A DNA stretch of 64,000 nucleotides from Pyrenopolyporus hunteri (taxonomy: Eukaryota; Ascomycota; Sordariomycetes; Xylariales; Hypoxylaceae): positions 1,364,001 to 1,428,000 of the forward strand of contig CADCXC010000044.1 of the NCBI GenBank assembly GCA_902806595.1, written 5' to 3'. How positions within the stretch are numbered: position 1 is the stretch's first letter; every line of letters begins with the position of its first letter. The translations under genes and the position numbers were made by a program. Positions 58,077-64,000 of the stretch are shown in pieces. Below the pieces are notes generated by a model. The model made no database searches. It was given only the letters and a program-made list of their open reading frames with translations, and was not told the DNA's origin.

Positions 58077-58789
58077 ACTTCCTGTAGAGCCCCGGAAGCC
58101 TGAGGCCCGCAACTTGAGGGAAGGGGTGATGCGGGGTGAGGTGAGGTGAAGTAGGATAAAAGGAGCGGCTCGGATGAGATGGGTTGGGATTTCCTGTAGT
58201 AGTAATGGTAGTAGAGGAAGAAGAAAAGGAAAAGCGAAAAGAAAAAGAAAAAGAAGGAAAGGGAGGAGGGGTCTTGGACAGTTCTCTCAAGAAAGGAGCA
58301 GCAGGGAAGCGTGAGTTCACTTCTGGGGAAACGGGTTGCTAGGGAAGCAGCCTTAGGCGTGAAGACCGCCCACGGAAAGAACGACGTACGTGCCCGATTA
58401 GGTACTCATAATTAGGTACCCACCGAGGTAGGGAGATAGGTATAAGTAAAGTATTTCCACGGTGCACCTGGAAGGCTCGAAGCGCTCAAGGTCGTCGAAG
58501 CGGCCGTTGGTGCCTAGCCCGCATAGATATCATACCTACCTAGGTACCTAGCCGTCGGGGCGTGGTTCAGCTGTCCGAGGTATTGTGATACAAGGCGGTT
58601 TCAACAAATGAGGCACATGTAGATCCCCGGCCCGCGAATAGGAGGCCCGTTTGCCGGAGGTTTTTACCCAAGTATGGTTTACCTTTTTACCTTCAACACC
58701 TATCCCAGCCTACTAACCAACCCAGGTAATTTACATTACATCTTAATAGCAATGAGCTCGTCGGGGGTGTTTTTCTCTTTTTTCCTTTC

Positions 58790-59500
58790 TTTTTGTGTCA
58801 ATTTGATATTATGAACTTGAAAACGTTATAACTTTAGTGGAAATGGTGGTTTAAGTTTTATATAATATATTACATTTAATAATTTTTTTACGATTTTATA
58901 TCCGATTATTTCTTAGCGGGCCGGGTGTTATAGAAGAGCAGTTTTAAGTTAATTTAGAAAATATGTGTTATTTGATATATAATATATATTTAATGCGAAG
59001 CTTCCCGTATACCTACCTTTTAAGTGGCTTTAAAATAAACGAATGTGAAGCTTTCAATTAAACCCGCGTTTATATTTTCGGCCGAGTGTTTGCGCGGTTG
59101 CGCGATTGCGCGACTACGTAAGGACCGAACTACGGGCGTTACGTTTTAAAAAAATATATATTTATCGAATTATAATTAATTAGGTACTTAATTAATTTAA
59201 AACTTTCGTTACTTATTTAAGTAAATAAAGTCCTTACGTAAATACTTAGGTAGATTATTTTTTTTTAACGATTAAAAGTTTTTTTAATAATTTAAAAAGA
59301 AATAATTAATACGAATTGATGTAAAAAAGTAATATATGTTTCGATATAATTTAAATTTACTTTTTTAATTATATATTTAAATATATATATTATATATAGG
59401 TTGGAAATTTCTACTTAAATATATATAAATACTTTTTTATTACGGATGAAATATTTAATTATAGGTATTTATTTATGCTTTTTGAATTAAGTACTTATAT
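58790..59500. other. AT-rich island, possible repeat-induced point mutation relic
   Basis: About 700 bases dominated by TA, TTTAA and poly-T words, with almost no GC apart from a short GC-rich insert near 59080-59125. This contrasts sharply with the balanced flanks. In Pezizomycotina such islands are commonly transposons destroyed by C-to-T mutation. I could not identify the original element. Confidence 0.6.
59091..59114. repeat. Tandem repeat, unit TGCGCGRY x3 inside the AT-rich island
   Basis: TGCGCGGT, TGCGCGAT and TGCGCGAC follow one another. This is a GC-rich patch surrounded by AT-rich DNA. Confidence 0.8.
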
Positions 59501-60579
59501 ATTAAGTAAGTGTAGGTAGAGGTAGGTACCTACTTAGGCATTAGGGGGTTATATGATATGGCATGGAAAGATATGGACATGTACTTATAACCGGATTTAA
59601 TGCGTTTATGTAGGTAGGTAGGTACCTGCAGGTTGGTAAAATGTGGCGGTAGCGCGAGGCGGACCTACATAGGTATACAGTACATAGCCTAGGTAGGTTA
59701 AGTACCTAGCTAGGTACGTACTGACCCAGGGAGCAGCGTATGTATGGTTACGCCGATGGCCCGACCGGCCCAATAAGCGTGGCGTGCGATAAGAGGCGAC
59801 CTAGCTTGCGAAACCTAGCGAACCACGAAGTAACAAGATGAAGAAGAAGGAAGCTACGCCGCCAAGATGCATTGGCATATACCTTCTTCATATATTGCGC
59901 GTTCAAGGCTAGGAGGGTACCGCTATGGTGATCAATTGCTTAGGTAGGCACGATAGAGGTCAATCCCACACCATACATGTGCAATGCTTCTAGATCCACT
60001 CTAGCAGAAGGAACATGTAACATGAACAAGCTTAAGTTTCTTTGGATACCCCCAAAATCGAGGACTCATCCCATCCCTCGGGGGGGATATCAATCTCCCG
60101 GCTCAGCATAAAATTATTACAAAATACACGTCAGATTCACTCCTGGGTACTCGTTGCGGTTCGTCCTCGGAACCCAATTGCCGTCAGCTTCAATTCGCCC
60201 AGCTGCGTCCGTCCATCTCCGCCCAGTCCATACCAAACTTACGGACACAAACAACTTAGGAGGTACTATACAACCTTGGTCACCGCTGCAAGGACGAGCC
60301 TTGACGGGGAATGCTTCATAAGGTAGACAGCAAAAAAGAACAAGAGGAACAACTCGGACTCGCCCTCCGGCTACCAGGTACCCCAGGTAGGCACCCTGCG
60401 AGGTGGCAATCAAACCGCAAGCCTTTCTATTCAGGTTGTCCGCATACAAATACATAGCAGACGAAAACACTCGTTCGCCCAGGCGATCGCTCGGCCGTCC
60501 CAGCTCGTCTTCTCGCCGGCCCGCTCTCGTTTCCACTTAGATCGATTCATTCGCGTCACCTTTACCGCCATCGCCGTCC

Positions 60580-61587
60580 ATGTACGACTATCTCCCTAAC
60601 CCGGCACTAATCTATGAGGGGCCAGCTCTATCGAGGGCCCCACTGGTTCTTATCCACGACGGCGGCGGCACTAACTTCAACTACCATCTGCTCGACCAGA
60701 TCGGCCGTCCGCTCTGGGCTATCGAGAATGTCAGACTCCACGACGGCGGTTGGTGGGAGGGTGGTATCCCTCAGATGGCCTCCCACTACCTCGGACTCCT
60801 CGCCAAGGTCATACCCGAAGGTAGCGATATCTTACTCGGCGGTACGTATCAATTTAGTACACCCGACCCTCCGGTTAATTGGCGTCATTAATAACCCACG
60901 ATACGGCGTAAAAGGCAACCGTACTAATGTAACGGCGCAGGCTGGTCGCTAGGCGGACTTCTATCTCTTGAGATGGCACACCAAATCGCCGTGGCGGCCC
61001 GTGACCAAGGAAACGGCGCGTGCGGACCCAAATTCCGAGTTGTTGGCATGATCTTCATCGACACCGTGTGCCCCTGGCGCTCGCCGGAAGCACAGGCTCT
61101 CCTACCGATGGAGCCTGTGATCCTATCGGCGGCGGAGTCGAAGGCTATGAAGCTGAAGGACAAGACCAACGTAAACATGACGCACGCCCGCATGATGCTG
61201 CAGGTGTGGGACATGCCGCGCTGGGAAAATGGTTTGAAGGCGCCGCCCACCATACTCCTACGCGCCAAGGAGAACGTCAGCCGCGAAACCGCCATGACCT
61301 TCGTGGACTACTGCCGCGACTCCCGCCTCCTCGGCTGGGATAATTATAACCAGGAGAATGGCGGTTTTATCAAGAATGTTGTGGATGTAGAAGGCCATCA
61401 CTTTTCCATCTTCGATTTCCAGAACGTAAGTTCGATCTTACCCCAACCCTCGGTGATATCAATACAACCAAAAAGCGAAGAATCAAGATAGGCTAACATC
61501 ACCCGCCCTTTTCTTTCGTAGCTTGACGATGTGACGCAAAAAGTTAGTGCTGCGGCGGACAAGCTCGATCCGCCTGGATTATATTGA
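60580..61587 (+). CDS. Stand-alone thioesterase (PKS/NRPS type alpha/beta hydrolase)
   Basis: Exons 60580-60841, 60941-61425 and 61522-61587 (introns 99 and 96 nt) encode 270 residues. The start APLVLIHDGGGTNFNYHLL is typical of thioesterase domains. The first join rebuilds the nucleophile elbow LGGWSLGG (Ser90). The acid is probably Asp128 in MIFIDTVCPW and the base His240 or His241 in VEGHHFSIF. There is no signal peptide. Free type II thioesterases unload or edit acyl chains from carrier proteins of polyketide or peptide synthases; fungi also have many without a synthase nearby, and no synthase is seen in this window. The last exon (LDDVTQKVSAAADKLDPPGLY) is short but keeps frame and ends in a sensible helix. 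It is convergent with the SDR gene. Confidence 0.88.
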
Positions 61588-61802
61588 GACGAAGTGAACG
61601 AAGAGAGCGGAATCGCCGTTACGATTATCTAAATTACGACTAGGCGTTTAGGCTTTATTTAAGAAACGGCGTTCAACGAGGAGGTTCTTTTCAACAAGAT
61701 CGCCAAACGTTAGAGCATACTGCAGTAAAATAGGCAACTGTCGTTCTTTATTTAATAGACCAGGTTGTTTCTTATCTGAATATGTAGGTGAGACCCATCC
61801 TC

Positions 61803-62852
61803 CTACTCGCCCTTCAGGAAATTCGCTAGAGCCGCTTTGATTGCTATGTGGCCCTGCTCGAATATCTTAACCCGCTCGGCCTCGAACCCGCCCTCCTTAA
61901 GCCAACTGCGGTGATGAGTTAGTAATTGAATGCTTCTTTTCGACTTAAAACACGGCGCTTAAAGCCAACGAGGAACAGGATAGAGAAGTAGAAATAACGT
62001 ACTCCTCAGCGTGGCCGATGGCGAACTGCTCGTCCCCCTTCTGTAATCCCTCGTACATGCGCTCCGTGTAGGCGGCCAGGGGCATGCCGATCTGCCCCCC
62101 GTTGACCAAGTCCGGCTGGTGCCTGGTGTCGTGCAGCTCCGTCTGCACCGCCGGCGGGAACACCTCGACCAGCCGGATCCCGTACCCCGCGTCCTTGAGC
62201 TGCTGACGCACGTTCACGATGAAGCTGTGCAGCGCCGCCTTGCTCGCGTTGTACCCCGGCGTGCGGCTCACTGGGAACGGTGGTGGTTAGCGATCTACGC
62301 GCGTGGTCGTTACATAGCTGAGTGGGCAGGTAACACGAGAAAATTCGTAGGTAGCTTCGACCGTTTATCACGTATAGGGCGTCCAAGCAGATACTACTTA
62401 CTAGTAGGCACGAGAGCCAGCGAGGCGTTCACGAACACGAGGTGCGCCTCGGCGTCCTTAGATACGCGCTGCAAGTGCGGGAGGAAGGCCTTGACGAGGT
62501 GCACGAAGGCGACGTAATTCGTGTTGAACTCCTGCGCGAAGACGGACATGTCGACGGTCTCGGGCTTGGCGAAGTTGAACGGCCGCTGGATCCCCGCGTT
62601 CAGCACGACCGCGTCGATGTCCGGGTGCTGCGCCGTCACCGCCGACGCGAACCCCGGGATCCCCGAGAAGTTCGTGATGTCGACCGCTACGGCGCTCGAG
62701 CCCGCGTGCTTGGCCACGAACGCGTCCAGCCGCTCCTGACGTCGTCCCGTCACGACGACGGACGTGCCCTCGCTGTGCAGCTTCGCCGCCAGCGCCTCGC
62801 CTATGCCGGACGTGGCGCCGATGACGAGGGCTTTCTTGTAGAGAGGGGCCAT
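61803..62852 (-). CDS. Short-chain dehydrogenase/reductase (SDR)
   Basis: Exons 62402-62852, 62003-62270 and 61803-61905 (introns 131 and 97 nt) encode 273 residues. The Rossmann fold starts ALVIGATSGIGEAL (cofactor loop), then VVVTGRRQERLD, whose Arg-Arg after the second strand suggests NADP(H). VVLNAGIQRPF follows, and the active-site Tyr157 and Lys161 lie in GYNASKAAL. The catalytic Ser is likely in VFVNASLALVP. The start is taken at MAPLYKKALV because SDRs begin just before the first strand; the 31 in-frame residues upstream look unlike coding. The N-terminal sequence resembles DltE-like oxidoreductases. Substrate is unknown. The stop codon is 215 bases from that of the thioesterase on the other strand. 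Confidence 0.92.
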
Positions 62853-64000
62853 GGTGGAGGGGTCGGCTTTTCGTATCTGGTAACCTAGGTATTTCCTTGA
62901 CGCCGACTTGGATGCTCGAAACGACTGTCCTGTACGATAAATCACTGGTGCTCGATACCTCTGACACGCTCTAGTCGTCGGCGATGCTCCTGTCTTAAAT
63001 ACCTGATTGAATGTTCACTGTTCCATGGCCTTCGGCCTCGGAGCATGGAGATAAAGGGGGATAAGTGGCCCCGCACTAAACAAGCACGTCCTATTTTCGG
63101 CCGTCAGGCCGCTACGGATATTGGATTTTAGACATCGCGAACTTAAGCGCCGCATATGCGGTTGGCGCCTGAAACGATTAACTCTGGGGAAATAATGGGT
63201 AAGACCCTACTCGGCTATGGAGTAGAGAACGTTTCTGGCGTTTCGCGGATTCCTCGGGTTGCGGGCTAAGTTTCTATCAATTTGCAGCCTCTGTAAACTG
63301 GCATATTGCCACTCGGCGAACCAATTACCGTGTTTCTTTCTTCTAAACTCCAATGGTGAAGCGTATAAATCCTCGTTTTAAGGAGGATTATACAGAGTTG
63401 ATTCCACTTGAGTGGAGATGCTAGATGGTTGTGTTCCAGTGCCGTATACAGATGAGAAGAGACATTGGCTTAACTATTATACATTGATAGGTCAAGACGC
63501 TCTATTTAAAATTGAACTTTTAGATTTGCACCGAAGACTTAAGTTAATTGAAAGCATAAAACAGAATTCCTAACTTGAAGATACATTCGCAACTAGAGGC
63601 CCTCGTAACTGAGCCATAATGTGTCCTGTCTTTACGAGTTAGGTTTGGCGTTTCCAGGGGCAAGCTTCACATTCTCCTTCTACGCATATCTCTCAAAGCA
63701 ACAATGCATCACAGTCCAGATAGCCCTATCTAGAAGCGAGCTAACTCTTAAGTCCGCAAAGACGTCGCGCATCGCGTTTTTCCGCCGTAAGAACTCCACA
63801 TAGGTAGTCAACCTAAGTCTTGGATATGCGATGGTATGAATAAGAACCCGGTGGGACTTCGAGGGGGAGGGGGCTATTCGGCAGATTAGGCGTCGCGTCC
63901 TAGACGAAATAGGAAAACAATCTCGAGAGCTTCTTTTCACGGCAAAAGCTTGGCCTCCGACCAGCCGATCATCGCAGTTTATATATAATTCCGTCGAGCA
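62853..64000. other. Right end, no recognised gene
   Basis: The last 1.1 kb contains the SDR promoter and AT-rich, stop-rich DNA. An 86-codon minus-strand frame (63680-63940) is Arg/Ser-rich without a motif and is not called. The start of another gene beyond the edge cannot be excluded. Confidence 0.5.

Larger units (their letters stand above)
58113..60579. other. Intergenic with AT-rich island
   Basis: The giant gene's promoter side begins with purine-biased DNA (58200-58270). From about 58790 to 59500 the DNA is extremely AT-rich. TAGGTACC words flank the island at 58536, 59522, 59616 and about 59690-59715. No gene is recognised; the 94- and 139-codon frames at 60042-60536 are opposite-strand chance frames just upstream of the thioesterase gene. 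Confidence 0.55.

Noticed and set aside
1..64000. CRISPR arrays, bacterial operons, riboswitches or replication origins
   Set aside because: The DNA is fungal nuclear sequence with introns throughout; no regularly spaced repeats or prokaryotic signals were seen.

Overview
The window is nuclear DNA of a filamentous ascomycete (Pezizomycotina, probably a Sordariomycete). The genes are split by short GT-AG introns, mostly 49-100 nt, many with a CTAAC-like branch site. Gene families typical of these fungi are present: a STAND/NACHT NTPase, a FunK1-type kinase, a Dal5-like MFS permease and a DUF6606/DUF3638/DUF3645 giant protein. Intergenic DNA carries many TAGGTACCTA-type palindromes. All exon joins were built by eye from reading frame, splice signals and recalled family patterns; none is supported by transcripts.

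Left part (1-11 kb): the 5' two thirds of a STAND NTPase runs off the left edge. A secreted carboxylesterase-like protein follows, whose catalytic acid appears to be replaced. After 3.4 kb without a recognisable gene comes a five-exon anion:cation-symporter-type MFS transporter. A small Gly-rich protein with 11-residue repeats follows.

Centre left (12-25 kb): COG5 (Golgi tether), then the trehalose-6-phosphate phosphatase/synthase-like protein TPS2 behind a 2.8 kb pyrimidine-rich upstream region, then a FunK1 kinase. From 24.9 to 32.8 kb the DNA is gene-poor, with at most one or two small doubtful genes.

Centre right (32.8-47 kb): a dense housekeeping block. It holds a five-exon type II membrane glycosidase related to glycogen-debranching proteins, RMI1, VPS51, a NIF3-like protein with a likely mitochondrial presequence, a BolA2-like protein, AP-1 beta adaptin and an acidic DEK_C-like nuclear protein. 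RMI1/VPS51 and NIF3/BolA are divergent pairs. VPS51/NIF3 and BolA/AP-1 are convergent pairs. COG5, VPS51 and AP-1 beta all serve Golgi/endosome traffic.

Right part (47-64 kb): a decayed transposon-like patch of nested inverted repeats, then a four-exon gene for a 3,139-residue DUF6606/DUF3638/DUF3645 protein. Its motifs read like a SecA-type motor, and it is the most interesting object here. Next are an AT-rich island and a convergent pair of a stand-alone thioesterase and a short-chain dehydrogenase. The last 1.1 kb shows no recognisable gene.
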